11,692 bases of DNA from Cellulomonadaceae bacterium. Lineage in GTDB: Bacteria; Actinomycetota; Actinomycetes; Actinomycetales; Cellulomonadaceae. The position numbers and the translations under genes are program-made. The stretch spans positions 1-11,692 of the forward strand of contig JAITCK010000055.1 in the NCBI GenBank assembly GCA_031283115.1. Reading direction: 5' to 3'. Below the pieces are notes generated by a model that searched no databases, was not told the origin of the DNA, and worked only from the letters and a program-made list of their open reading frames with translations. Shown here in pieces: positions 1-6,162 of this stretch (position 1 is the first letter of the stretch; each line of letters begins with the position of its first letter).

Positions 1-1105
1 CAAGAATGTAGTGGAGTAGCAGGCTGGTAGGTAGCACCGAGTAGAGAACTTCCGTGCGTACCCGCACCGGGTCTACGGCCTGGCCGTCAATGTGGTCGGC
101 GACAACAAAGCGGGCAACATTGGCTCCGGCTGCGGTGACGTAATAGTTGTTGCGACCGATACGGGGGTTGACTTCGAAGAAGGCGAAGCGGCCATCGCGC
201 GGGTCAACTTTGACATCAAAGTTGGCGAACCCGCGGTAGCCGGTTGCTTGCAGGAAGGCGTGGGCCTGGTCGAACATGTCTCCCAGGTCGCCAGTGATCA
301 TGGCTGCCGGGTTGCCTAAACCGTTGGGTGTGTGTTCTTCCAGCAGCACGTGGGCGCCAGCCACCAGGGTGACCTGGCCGCCCTGGTCGACGTAGGCGGT
401 GATGGATCGCATCTGCGTGTCGTCGCCAGGGATGAGTTCTTGGGCGACAAACCTGCCCGTGAACCCTGCCGTCCGCAGGCGAGCCCACAGGTTGTCCAGG
501 TCAACTTGGGAGGCAATCTCGAAGACTTTGCGTTTGCCAGGGAACTCGACGTCTTGATAGTCGGCGCTGCTTGCCGCCTTGGCGATGAGGGGGTAGCCCA
601 CGTCGACGGCTGGCGGCGTCCAACCTGCGTCAGCAGCCTGGGAAAAGTCGACGACGACGGTGCGCGGGACAGCCAAACCCACCTGCTCAGCCAGTTCAGC
701 GAAGGTGGCCTTGTCGCTGACCCGGTCAAGCACCTGCTCGTCAAGGAAGGGCAGCACGTATCCGGCCGCTTCCAACTCGCTGCGGGCCCGCACTACGGTG
801 CGTACCAGCCAGTCGGAGTTGGCCAGCAGGATGAGCCGCCTGGCCGGGTTGGCGGCTAGGGCGGCAGCAGCCACCTGGACGGCAGCGTCAACGAGTTGGC
901 GTTCGTCGTGCGAATCGGCGACGGTAATGTTGCTGATGATGCGACTGTCCGCGATAGGGCCGGGCACCAGTCCAGAGATCACCGTCGATGTCACGCCGTA
1001 CTGCTCGTGGAAGGCGCGAGCGTAGGCATACACACCAATATCACCGCCGAGGATGACCGGGAAGATATCTGGCCTGGGGGTTGCGGGCTGTGCAGCGGCA
1101 GTCAC
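1..1105 (-). CDS. ATP-grasp carboxylate-amine ligase, D-aspartate ligase (Aslfm)-like, 3' end cut by window edge
   Basis: This frame is open from a GTG start to the window edge and gives the first 368 residues; the C-terminus lies outside. The start is chosen because a strong Shine-Dalgarno sequence, GGAGGTG (1114-1120), sits 8 nt upstream inside the end of gnd. The protein looks like an ATP-grasp ligase of the Enterococcus faecium D-aspartate ligase family. The N-terminus has PVILGGDIGVYAYAR (16-30), where Aslfm, as I recall it, has ILLGSDMNVYGMAR. K132 and K176 fit the ATP-binding lysines, and E223 in QELIPGDD fits the hinge acid. GFANFDVKVDPRDG (292-305) and FEVNPRIGR (310-318) supply likely metal ligands D297, E311 and N313. 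Aslfm activates the beta-carboxyl of D-Asp with ATP and joins it to the lysine side chain of the peptidoglycan precursor in the cytoplasm. A cross-bridge role here is inferred; the amino-acid substrate cannot be read from the sequence. It is probably cotranscribed with gnd. Confidence 0.82.
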   Translation of the reverse strand, partial: MTAAAQPATPRPDIFPVILGGDIGVYAYARAFHEQYGVTSTVISGLVPGPIADSRIISNITVADSHDERQLVDAAVQVAAAALAANPARRLILLANSDWLVRTVVRARSELEAAGYVLPFLDEQVLDRVSDKATFAELAEQVGLAVPRTVVVDFSQAADAGWTPPAVDVGYPLIAKAASSADYQDVEFPGKRKVFEIASQVDLDNLWARLRTAGFTGRFVAQELIPGDDTQMRSITAYVDQGGQVTLVAGAHVLLEEHTPNGLGNPAAMITGDLGDMFDQAHAFLQATGYRGFANFDVKVDPRDGRFAFFEVNPRIGRNNYYVTAAGANVARFVVADHIDGQAVDPVRVRTEVLYSVLPTSLLLHYIL

Positions 1106-1110
1106 GCCCC

Positions 1111-2568
1111 TCACACCTCCGACTCGGTATGGTCACCTGTCCATTCGACGTGGAAGGTGCCGGCACGGTCGACCCTGTGATAGGTGTGGGCACCAAAGAA
1201 GTCGCGTTGGGCTTGGATGAGGGCGGCAGGCAGGCGGTCGGCCCGGACGCCGTCGTAGTAGGACAGGGAGGAGGCGAAGGCCGGGACGGGCACGCCGTGG
1301 GTGGCGGCTTGGACGACAACGCGACGCCAGGCGGCCACACCCTTGGCCACCTCGCCGGTGAAGTAGGGGTCGGCGAGAAGGAGGGGCAGTTCCGGGTTGC
1401 GTTCGTAGGCCTCCGTGATGCGGTCCAGGAAGCGGGCGCGAATGATGCAGCCACCCCGCCAGATGCGGGCCATAGCGCCGCGGTCAATGTTCCAGTCGTT
1501 TTCTGCCGAGGCTGCAGCAATCTGGTCGAAGCCCTGCGAGTAGGCGACCACCTTGGAGGCGTACAAGGCTAGACGGACATCCTCGATGAAGGCTTGACGG
1601 GCGTCCACGTCGGTGATGACGGCGAAGGGTTCCGCGTCAGCAGGCAGGGCCGCGCGGGCGGCCTGGCGCTGGGGTACCGACCCGGACAGGGCGCGGGCAA
1701 AGGTTGCCTCGGCGATACCGGTGATGGGAACACCCAGGTCGAGGGCGTTTTGTACCGTCCAGCGGCCGGTGCCTTTCTGCTCGGCCTCATCCAAGATAAT
1801 GTCGACAAAGGCCTTGCCGGTGACGTTGTCCACGTGGCCAAGCACAGTGGCGGTGACGTCGATAAGGAAGGATTCAAGGTCGCCGGAGTTCCACTGGGTG
1901 AAAATGTCGGCAATCTCAGCGGCAGATGCACCCAAGCCCAGCCGGAGCAGGTCGTAGGCTTCAGCAATCAACTGCATGTCGGCGTATTCGATGCCGTTGT
2001 GGACCATCTTGACAAAGTGGCCAGCACCGTTAGGACCCACGTAGGTGCAGCAGGGCACGTCACCTGCCGGGCCAGCCTTAGCAGAAATGTTTTCGAAGAT
2101 GGGGCCTAGCCACTTGTAACTTTCAGGCGAGCCACCAGGCATGATGGCCGGGCCGTTGAGCGCGCCCTCTTCACCACCGGACACGCCCGACCCTACAAAG
2201 TGCAGGCCCTTGGCAGCTAGGGCAGCCTCGCGGCGAATAGTGTCTGGGAAGTGGGCGTTACCGCAGTCGATGATGATGTCGCCCTCGTCAAGCAGGGGTA
2301 CCAACTCGTCAATGACGGCGTCGGTGGCGGCGCCAGCTTTGACCATGATGATGACTTTGCGGGGGCGAGCCAGAGAGGCAACAAAGTCCTCAGTGGATTC
2401 GCTAGGAATGAAGGTGCCTTCACCGCCAGCCTCGTCAATGAGAGACTGCGTTTTGGCGTAACTGCGGTTGTGGATGGCAACGGTGTAGCCGTGACGGGCA
2501 AGGTTTCGGGCAAGGTTGCGACCCATCACAGCAAGGCCGGTCACACCAATCTCAGCAAGGTTTTCCAT
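1111..2568 (-). CDS. gnd: 6-phosphogluconate dehydrogenase, decarboxylating
   Basis: The 485-residue product oxidatively decarboxylates 6-phosphogluconate to ribulose 5-phosphate with NADP+, in the oxidative pentose phosphate pathway of the cytosol. The N-terminal Rossmann motif is GLAVMG (11-16), followed by NRSYAKT (34-40), typical of NADP-specific members. Substrate-site landmarks are SGGEEGA (130-136) and KMVHNGIEY (187-195), with catalytic K187 and E194. The C-terminus carries the conserved RDFFGAHTYHRVD segment that reaches into the partner subunit. The length is near that of the long (about 470-480 residue) dimeric enzymes. The ATG at 2568 is the only sensible start and has no Shine-Dalgarno sequence; a TAGGCT box 8 nt upstream suggests a leaderless or nearly leaderless mRNA. 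The ligase gene follows after 5 nt. The ribulose 5-phosphate it yields is also a PdxS substrate, but no dedicated link is implied. Confidence 0.97.
   Translation of the reverse strand: MENLAEIGVTGLAVMGRNLARNLARHGYTVAIHNRSYAKTQSLIDEAGGEGTFIPSESTEDFVASLARPRKVIIMVKAGAATDAVIDELVPLLDEGDIIIDCGNAHFPDTIRREAALAAKGLHFVGSGVSGGEEGALNGPAIMPGGSPESYKWLGPIFENISAKAGPAGDVPCCTYVGPNGAGHFVKMVHNGIEYADMQLIAEAYDLLRLGLGASAAEIADIFTQWNSGDLESFLIDVTATVLGHVDNVTGKAFVDIILDEAEQKGTGRWTVQNALDLGVPITGIAEATFARALSGSVPQRQAARAALPADAEPFAVITDVDARQAFIEDVRLALYASKVVAYSQGFDQIAAASAENDWNIDRGAMARIWRGGCIIRARFLDRITEAYERNPELPLLLADPYFTGEVAKGVAAWRRVVVQAATHGVPVPAFASSLSYYDGVRADRLPAALIQAQRDFFGAHTYHRVDRAGTFHVEWTGDHTESEV
1114..1120 (-). promoter_or_regulatory. 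Shine-Dalgarno sequence of the ATP-grasp ligase
   Basis: GGAGGTG lies on the minus strand within the last codons of gnd, 8 nt before the GTG at 1105. It fixes the ligase start and suggests that ribosomes finishing gnd reinitiate on the ligase. Confidence 0.7.
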
Positions 2569-2576
2569 AAGGCTCT

Positions 2577-2582
2577 AGCCTA
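2577..2582 (-). promoter_or_regulatory. Candidate -10 box of gnd (leaderless-type)
   Basis: TAGGCT on the minus strand fits the actinobacterial TANNNT -10 pattern. It ends 8 nt before the gnd ATG, so transcription would begin at or about 2 nt before the start codon. No Shine-Dalgarno sequence lies between the box and the ATG, and no good -35 hexamer is visible. The assignment rests on pattern and spacing only. Confidence 0.4.
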
Positions 2583-2600
2583 GCCGCCTTGCGGCGCGCC
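2583..2600. repeat. GC-rich palindromes between the divergent promoters
   Basis: GCCGC (2583-2587) and GCGGC (2591-2595) form a short inverted repeat around CTT, and it overlaps the perfect palindrome GGCGCGCC (2593-2600). The element sits between the gnd and DUF3000 starts, where an operator could act on both. In DNA this rich in GC such palindromes also arise by chance, so a regulatory role is speculative. Confidence 0.25.
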
Positions 2601-2627
2601 TTCGCCCCACTGACGCAGGTGGCCGCC

Positions 2628-2633
2628 TACGGT
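2628..2633 (+). promoter_or_regulatory. Candidate -10 box of the DUF3000 gene (leaderless-type)
   Basis: TACGGT fits TANNNT and is followed by exactly 6 nt (TGCACC) and then the GTG at 2640. That spacing would place the transcription start on the first base of the start codon. There is no Shine-Dalgarno sequence, consistent with leaderless translation. The -35 region is unconvincing. Confidence 0.42.
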
Positions 2634-2639
2634 TGCACC

Positions 2640-3260
2640 GTGACATCGCAGTCCCCGCAGGTTCCCCCCCGGTTCATGGAGGCATTGGACTCCATGCGCG
2701 GGATGCGTTTACGCCCTGAAGTGAAACTCACTGAGATTCCCGGCCCCAGCGCTATCGCCCCCTTCACGGTGGCCTTCAACGCCGTGGTGATCGCCCACGG
2801 CAGCGAGTTGGCGACGGGACGTTTTGTGCTGCTCCATGACCCTGACGGCCAGTCGGCCTGGCATGGGGACTTCCGTATCATCACCTTGACCTGTTCCCCC
2901 ATCGACCCGGAGGTTGCAGGCGACCCCATGTGTGAGGAAGTCGCCTGGACCTGGGTGACCGATGCTGCCGACGATGTGGGTGTGGACACCCTGGCCTTGG
3001 GTGGAACGGTCACCCGCATCACGTCCACCCCCTTTGGCACCCTGGCTCACGCCGGGCACGGCAGTAACGGTAACGGCAGCGGTGAAGAGAGCGAACCCCA
3101 TGAGGCTGACATTGAGATTCGCGCCTCGTGGACGCCAGCAGACACAAATATTGGCGCCCACGTCCACTTGTGGGCGGGCATCCTTACCACCGCCTGCGGC
3201 CTGCAACCCCTGCCCGAAGGAGTGATCGCTTTGACTCCCCGACGTTTAGCCTCCCGCTAA
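2640..3260 (+). CDS. DUF3000 domain-containing protein
   Basis: The 206-residue protein belongs to the actinobacterial DUF3000 family, whose function is unknown. Features I recognise include PEVKLTEIPGPSAIAPF near residues 26-42, ELATGRFVLLHDPDG (residues 60-74), an acidic middle, EIRASWTP and a closing GLQPLPEGVIALTPRR. No signal peptide or membrane segment is seen, so it is probably cytosolic. Residues about 140-158 form a Gly/Asn/Ser/Glu-rich low-complexity linker (GHGSNGNGSGEE). The frame opens earlier at a TTG (2589), but GTG 2640 is preferred: it removes an Arg-rich unconserved leader, lies 6 nt after a TACGGT box, and leaves room for the divergent gnd promoter. ATG 2691 and other internal ATGs would cut into the family region. 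It sits upstream of RNase D, the usual neighbour of DUF3000 genes in this class, which hints at a shared RNA-related role but does not show one. Confidence 0.85.
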   Translation: MTSQSPQVPPRFMEALDSMRGMRLRPEVKLTEIPGPSAIAPFTVAFNAVVIAHGSELATGRFVLLHDPDGQSAWHGDFRIITLTCSPIDPEVAGDPMCEEVAWTWVTDAADDVGVDTLALGGTVTRITSTPFGTLAHAGHGSNGNGSGEESEPHEADIEIRASWTPADTNIGAHVHLWAGILTTACGLQPLPEGVIALTPRRLASR

Positions 3261-3282
3261 CCTGCACATTGGCATGTGCAGG
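3261..3282 (+). repeat. Perfect 9-bp hairpin directly after the DUF3000 stop
   Basis: CCTGCACAT (3261-3269), loop TGGC, and ATGTGCAGG (3274-3282) form a perfect inverted repeat that begins at the base after the TAA stop. No T-tract follows, so it is not a standard intrinsic terminator. It could protect the DUF3000 mRNA 3' end, attenuate read-through into RNase D, act as an RNase processing site, or be a DNA-level operator. A smaller repeat, TGCAC (3290-3294) with GTGCA (3302-3306), follows within the same 72-nt gap. Confidence 0.6.
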
Positions 3283-3332
3283 CGGGCCGTGCACTGTGAT
3301 GGTGCAGATGAACTGATGATGGAACTGAACCG

Positions 3333-4568
3333 ATGAGCGCTCCCGCGCAGATTCCCGACGGGTTGACTACCGTCCCCCACACTGAACCGGAGGGTGGCGT
3401 CCCCACCGTCATCGACTCACCGCGCGCCTTCGAGCGGACCATTGCTGCCTTCGCCGCAGCCTCCGGCCCGGTTGCCGCCGATGCTGAACGAGCCTCCGGC
3501 ATCCGGTACGGCCAGGCCACCTACCTGGCCCAGTTGAAGCGGGCAGGAGCAGGGATTGCCCTCATCGACCCTGTCGCCTTACCTGACCTGTCTGCCCTAG
3601 GGAAGGCTATCGGTGATGCCGAGTGGATTCTGCACGCCGCCTCCCAGGATCTTCCCGGCCTGGCCGACCACGGCCTGACTCCGGCCCGGCTTTTCGACAC
3701 CGAACTTGCTGCCCGCCTGCTGGGGATACCGCGGGTGGGTTTGGCCTCCATCGTGGCCGAATGTTTGGGCCTGGAGTTGGCTAAAGAGTTTTCCAACGTG
3801 GACTGGTCGAAACGACCCCTTCCTGCCGACTGGCTCCGTTACGCCGCCCTTGACGTTGACGTTCTCATTGAGTTGCGTGACGTGCTGGCTCAGCGCTTGG
3901 CTGATGCGGGGAAGCTTCAGTGGGCGTTACAAGAGTTTGAGGCTGTCCGCACAACGCCCCCTGCTGAACCGCGAGTTGACCCCTGGCGGCGCACATCAGG
4001 CATCACCGCCTTCAAGGATGCGCGGCGCCTGGCTGTGGTTCGAGCCCTCTGGCAGGCGCGGGAAGACAGCGCCCGCAACCGCAACATTGCGCCAGGCCGT
4101 GTTCTGCCTGACCGGGCTATTGTCGCGGCCGCGCAGGCTCTTCCCCGCACGGCAGGTCAACTGGTGCGTGTCAGCGAGTTTGCCGGTCAAGGCCAGCGCC
4201 GCCGGGCAGCGCAGTGGCAGCGCGCCATTGACGAAGCCTTGAATCTGCCGGAATCGGCCCTGCCGTCAACAAAGGGGCCCCACAAGGAGGGGCCACCGCA
4301 ACCGCGCATGTGGGAGCGGCGCAAACCCGAAGCTGCTGGTCGCCTGGCCGCAGCCAGAGAGTTTATGGCGGCCGCCAGTGAGGAACTGTCTACTCCGGTA
4401 GAGAACCTGCTCCCCCCGGAGGCCTTGCGCCGTCTCTGCTGGCAACCTCCGATGCCTGTCACGGCAACGACTGTGGCCGATGCTTTGCATACCCACGGCG
4501 CCCGCCCCTGGCAGGTGGAACTCTTTGCCGCTCCGCTGTCGAAAATCCTCAAAGCGCTGGGAACGTAA
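3333..4568 (+). CDS. rnd: Ribonuclease D-like 3'-5' exoribonuclease with HRDC domain
   Basis: The 411-residue protein is an actinobacterial RNase D homologue, a DEDDy-type exonuclease expected to trim the 3' ends of tRNAs and other structured RNAs in the cytosol. Exo I is DAE (D50, E52) in the form DAERASG usual in Actinobacteria. Exo II falls around HAASQDL (D106). Exo III is Y170-x3-D174 in YAALDVD. FDTELAARLLG (121-131) and KEFSNVDWSKRPLP (151-164) are further family segments. An HRDC-type helical domain follows at about residues 225-300 (RLAVVRALWQARE onward). The last hundred residues contain a charged, Pro-rich linker and a second HRDC-like helical tail, normal for the longer actinobacterial forms. 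The ATG at 3333 has only a weak upstream GGA. The gene is 72 nt downstream of the DUF3000 gene, with a hairpin between. It converges on pdxS with only 34 nt between stop codons. Confidence 0.92.
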   Translation: MSAPAQIPDGLTTVPHTEPEGGVPTVIDSPRAFERTIAAFAAASGPVAADAERASGIRYGQATYLAQLKRAGAGIALIDPVALPDLSALGKAIGDAEWILHAASQDLPGLADHGLTPARLFDTELAARLLGIPRVGLASIVAECLGLELAKEFSNVDWSKRPLPADWLRYAALDVDVLIELRDVLAQRLADAGKLQWALQEFEAVRTTPPAEPRVDPWRRTSGITAFKDARRLAVVRALWQAREDSARNRNIAPGRVLPDRAIVAAAQALPRTAGQLVRVSEFAGQGQRRRAAQWQRAIDEALNLPESALPSTKGPHKEGPPQPRMWERRKPEAAGRLAAAREFMAAASEELSTPVENLLPPEALRRLCWQPPMPVTATTVADALHTHGARPWQVELFAAPLSKILKALGT

Positions 4569-4602
4569 AAGGCTGAGGGCATCAAAGGAAAGGGCGGGAT
4601 CA

Positions 4603-5547
4603 CTACCAGCCGCGGTCGGCCAGGCGCATGGGGTTGGGTTCAGCTTCGACGTTGATCCCCACCATGGCTTCGCCGAGGCCACGGGAGACGCGGGCGAAGA
4701 CGTCGGCGTCGTCGTAGAAGGTGGTGGCTTGGACGATGGCTTTGGCCCGGTCGGCAGGGTTGCCGGACTTGAAGATGCCCGAGCCGACGAACACGCCTTC
4801 GGCACCCAACTGCATCATCATGGCGGCGTCGGCGGGGGTGGCGATGCCGCCTGCGGTGAAGAGAACGACAGGCAGTTTGCCGGTGCGGGCTACCTCGGCC
4901 ACCAGGTCGTAGGGGGCTTGGAGTTCTTTGGCGGCCACATACAATTCGTCGTAGGCCATGGAGGTCAGGCGGTTGATTTGGGCGCGGATCTGCCGCATGT
5001 GGGTGGTGGCGTTGGAGACGTCGCCGGTGCCGGCCTCGCCCTTGGAGCGAATCATGGCGGCGCCTTCGGTGATGCGGCGCAGGGCTTCACCCAGGTTGGT
5101 GGCCCCGCAGACGAAGGGGACGGTGAAGGCGAACTTGTCGATGTGGTTGGTGTAATCGGCGGGGGTGAGCACTTCGGATTCGTCGATGTAGTCCACGCCC
5201 AGGGATTGCAGCACTTGGGCTTCGACAAAGTGGCCGATGCGGGCCTTGGCCATGACGGGGATGGACACGGCCTTGATGATGCCGTCGATCATGTCCGGGT
5301 CGCTCATCCGAGATACGCCGCCTTCGGCGCGAATGTCAGCGGGCACTCGTTCTAGGGCCATGACGGCGACGGCGCCAGCGTCTTCAGCGATTCTGGCCTG
5401 TTCGGGGGTGACGACGTCCATGATGACGCCCCCCTTGAGCATTTCGGCCATGCCGCGCTTGACGCGGGCGGTTCCTACGCCGGTGGGGGCGTCAGCAGCG
5501 GTTACGGGGGCGTCAGTGTGGGCAGTCTCGATAGTCACGCCCTGCAT
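4603..5547 (-). CDS. pdxS: Pyridoxal 5'-phosphate synthase, lyase subunit PdxS
   Basis: PdxS makes pyridoxal 5'-phosphate from ribose (or ribulose) 5-phosphate, glyceraldehyde 3-phosphate and ammonia, the ammonia normally coming from the glutaminase PdxT. It assembles as a dodecamer of TIM barrels in the cytosol. Key residues are visible: D44 in GGVIMDVV, K101 in VMAKARIGH (pentose Schiff base) and K169 in RSKGEAGTG (second lysine), with the usual RGW-type C-terminus. The open frame reaches 5685, but the upstream part belongs to the preceding gene's region and is not PdxS-like. Two starts compete: ATG 5547, one base after the upstream TAA, and GTG 5538, seven nt after a TAAGAT box. Neither has a clear Shine-Dalgarno sequence; ATG is reported here (314 residues), and GTG would give 311. 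The expected partner pdxT is not in the window, since the next gene downstream is the convergent rnd. Confidence 0.94.
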   Translation of the reverse strand: MQGVTIETAHTDAPVTAADAPTGVGTARVKRGMAEMLKGGVIMDVVTPEQARIAEDAGAVAVMALERVPADIRAEGGVSRMSDPDMIDGIIKAVSIPVMAKARIGHFVEAQVLQSLGVDYIDESEVLTPADYTNHIDKFAFTVPFVCGATNLGEALRRITEGAAMIRSKGEAGTGDVSNATTHMRQIRAQINRLTSMAYDELYVAAKELQAPYDLVAEVARTGKLPVVLFTAGGIATPADAAMMMQLGAEGVFVGSGIFKSGNPADRAKAIVQATTFYDDADVFARVSRGLGEAMVGINVEAEPNPMRLADRGW

Positions 5548-5551
5548 CTTA
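5546..5551 (-). promoter_or_regulatory. Candidate internal -10 box before pdxS
   Basis: TAAGAT on the minus strand contains the stop codon of the LemA-like gene and ends 7 nt before the alternative pdxS GTG at 5538. This is leaderless spacing, so pdxS might have its own transcript within the operon. No -35 hexamer is evident. The match may be coincidental. Confidence 0.28.
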
Positions 5552-6148
5552 GCCGTGATGCAGGGGCAGGTTTCCCTCGTTGTCATCGAGTTCCACGGTT
5601 TGTGGCATTGGCGCGTACCCGGCCAGGCGGAACCAGCGCACATACCAGTGACGGCGAGCCCGCACGGATTGGGCGACGGCCTCATTGTGGAAGCGGCGGG
5701 CCAGTTGGGCGCGGTACCAGGCGGCAGCCAGGGCTGCAGCCAGTTGGCTTCCGGCCGGGTCAGCGTTGAGTTCCGCGAGGTCGCCTGCGTCGTCCAGGGC
5801 TGACCGCAGGGTCGCAGACAGGGTGGATTCTTCTCGTTCCCGCTGGTCGCCTAGGGAGTCTGCGTGCAGGGCCCGGTTGACGGCCTCGCCGGGGCTGATG
5901 GTTGCGTCGTCGTCGAGGACGGCGTAGGCGGCATCGGCGACGACGATGGCTGAGGCGGGGTCGAGTAGGCCGGAGGTGGCCAGGTCGACGGCTGCGGAGG
6001 CCCGGCGAACCAGTTGGGCGTCCAGGGCCATGCGGGATGCCGAGACTTTGCGGTGCAGGCGGTCGAGCCGGTTGGCGGTCACCCACAGGGTGGTGCCGAA
6101 GACGGCGAGCACGAGCACGCAGACGAGGACGATTTCTGCCCACCGCAT
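5549..6148 (-). CDS. LemA-like single-pass membrane protein of unknown function
   Basis: The 199-residue protein has one N-terminal membrane segment (about residues 4-24) followed by Arg/Lys, so the remainder is a soluble, mostly helical domain anchored to the membrane. The fold plan resembles the LemA family: a short membrane anchor, a helix like [20 protein letters not shown], a long Ala/Leu-rich helix, RRFHNEAV (151-158) where LemA proteins have a YN-x-AV-type motif, and a closing RLAGYAPM. The similarity is weak and the exact family is not certain. The start is well supported: AAGGAG (6156-6161) lies 7 nt upstream of the ATG. The Shine-Dalgarno sequence lies just beyond the pimA stop, which is 14 nt away. 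Its place between pimA and pdxS suggests an envelope role by position only. The function is unknown. Confidence 0.82.
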   Translation of the reverse strand: MRWAEIVLVCVLVLAVFGTTLWVTANRLDRLHRKVSASRMALDAQLVRRASAAVDLATSGLLDPASAIVVADAAYAVLDDDATISPGEAVNRALHADSLGDQREREESTLSATLRSALDDAGDLAELNADPAGSQLAAALAAAWYRAQLARRFHNEAVAQSVRARRHWYVRWFRLAGYAPMPQTVELDDNEGNLPLHHG

Positions 6149-6155
6149 TTATCGA

Positions 6156-6161
6156 CTCCTT
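6156..6161 (-). promoter_or_regulatory. Shine-Dalgarno sequence of the LemA-like gene
   Basis: AAGGAG on the minus strand lies 7 nt before the ATG at 6148 and 1 nt past the pimA stop codon. It supports that start and tight coupling to pimA translation. Confidence 0.7.
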
Positions 6162-6162
6162 C

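Noticed and set aside
316..744. A 142-codon minus-strand frame at the left end
   Set aside because: Its Ser/Thr/Pro/Arg-rich composition is that of a shifted frame. The real gene there is the ATP-grasp ligase in another minus frame, which is open from 1105 to the edge with conserved motifs.
2589..2639. A TTG-started 17-residue extension of the DUF3000 protein
   Set aside because: The extension is Arg/Ala-rich and unconserved as far as I can tell, has no Shine-Dalgarno sequence, and would occupy the divergent promoter region.
3261..3282. The hairpin after DUF3000 as an intrinsic terminator
   Set aside because: There is no run of T after the stem. The sequence that follows is CGGGCCGTG, so a classical rho-independent terminator is not supported.
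4569..4602. A terminator between the convergent rnd and pdxS stops
   Set aside because: The 34 bases contain no inverted repeat or T-tract that I can identify.
4480..5355. A 291-codon open frame on the plus strand opposite pdxS
   Set aside because: Its product is Gly/Asp/His-rich with no family features, and it is antisense to the well-conserved pdxS and overlaps the end of rnd. It is a GC-rich codon shadow.
5548..5685. The N-terminal extension of pdxS back to 5685
   Set aside because: The extra residues lie over the end of the LemA-like gene and do not resemble any PdxS N-terminus.
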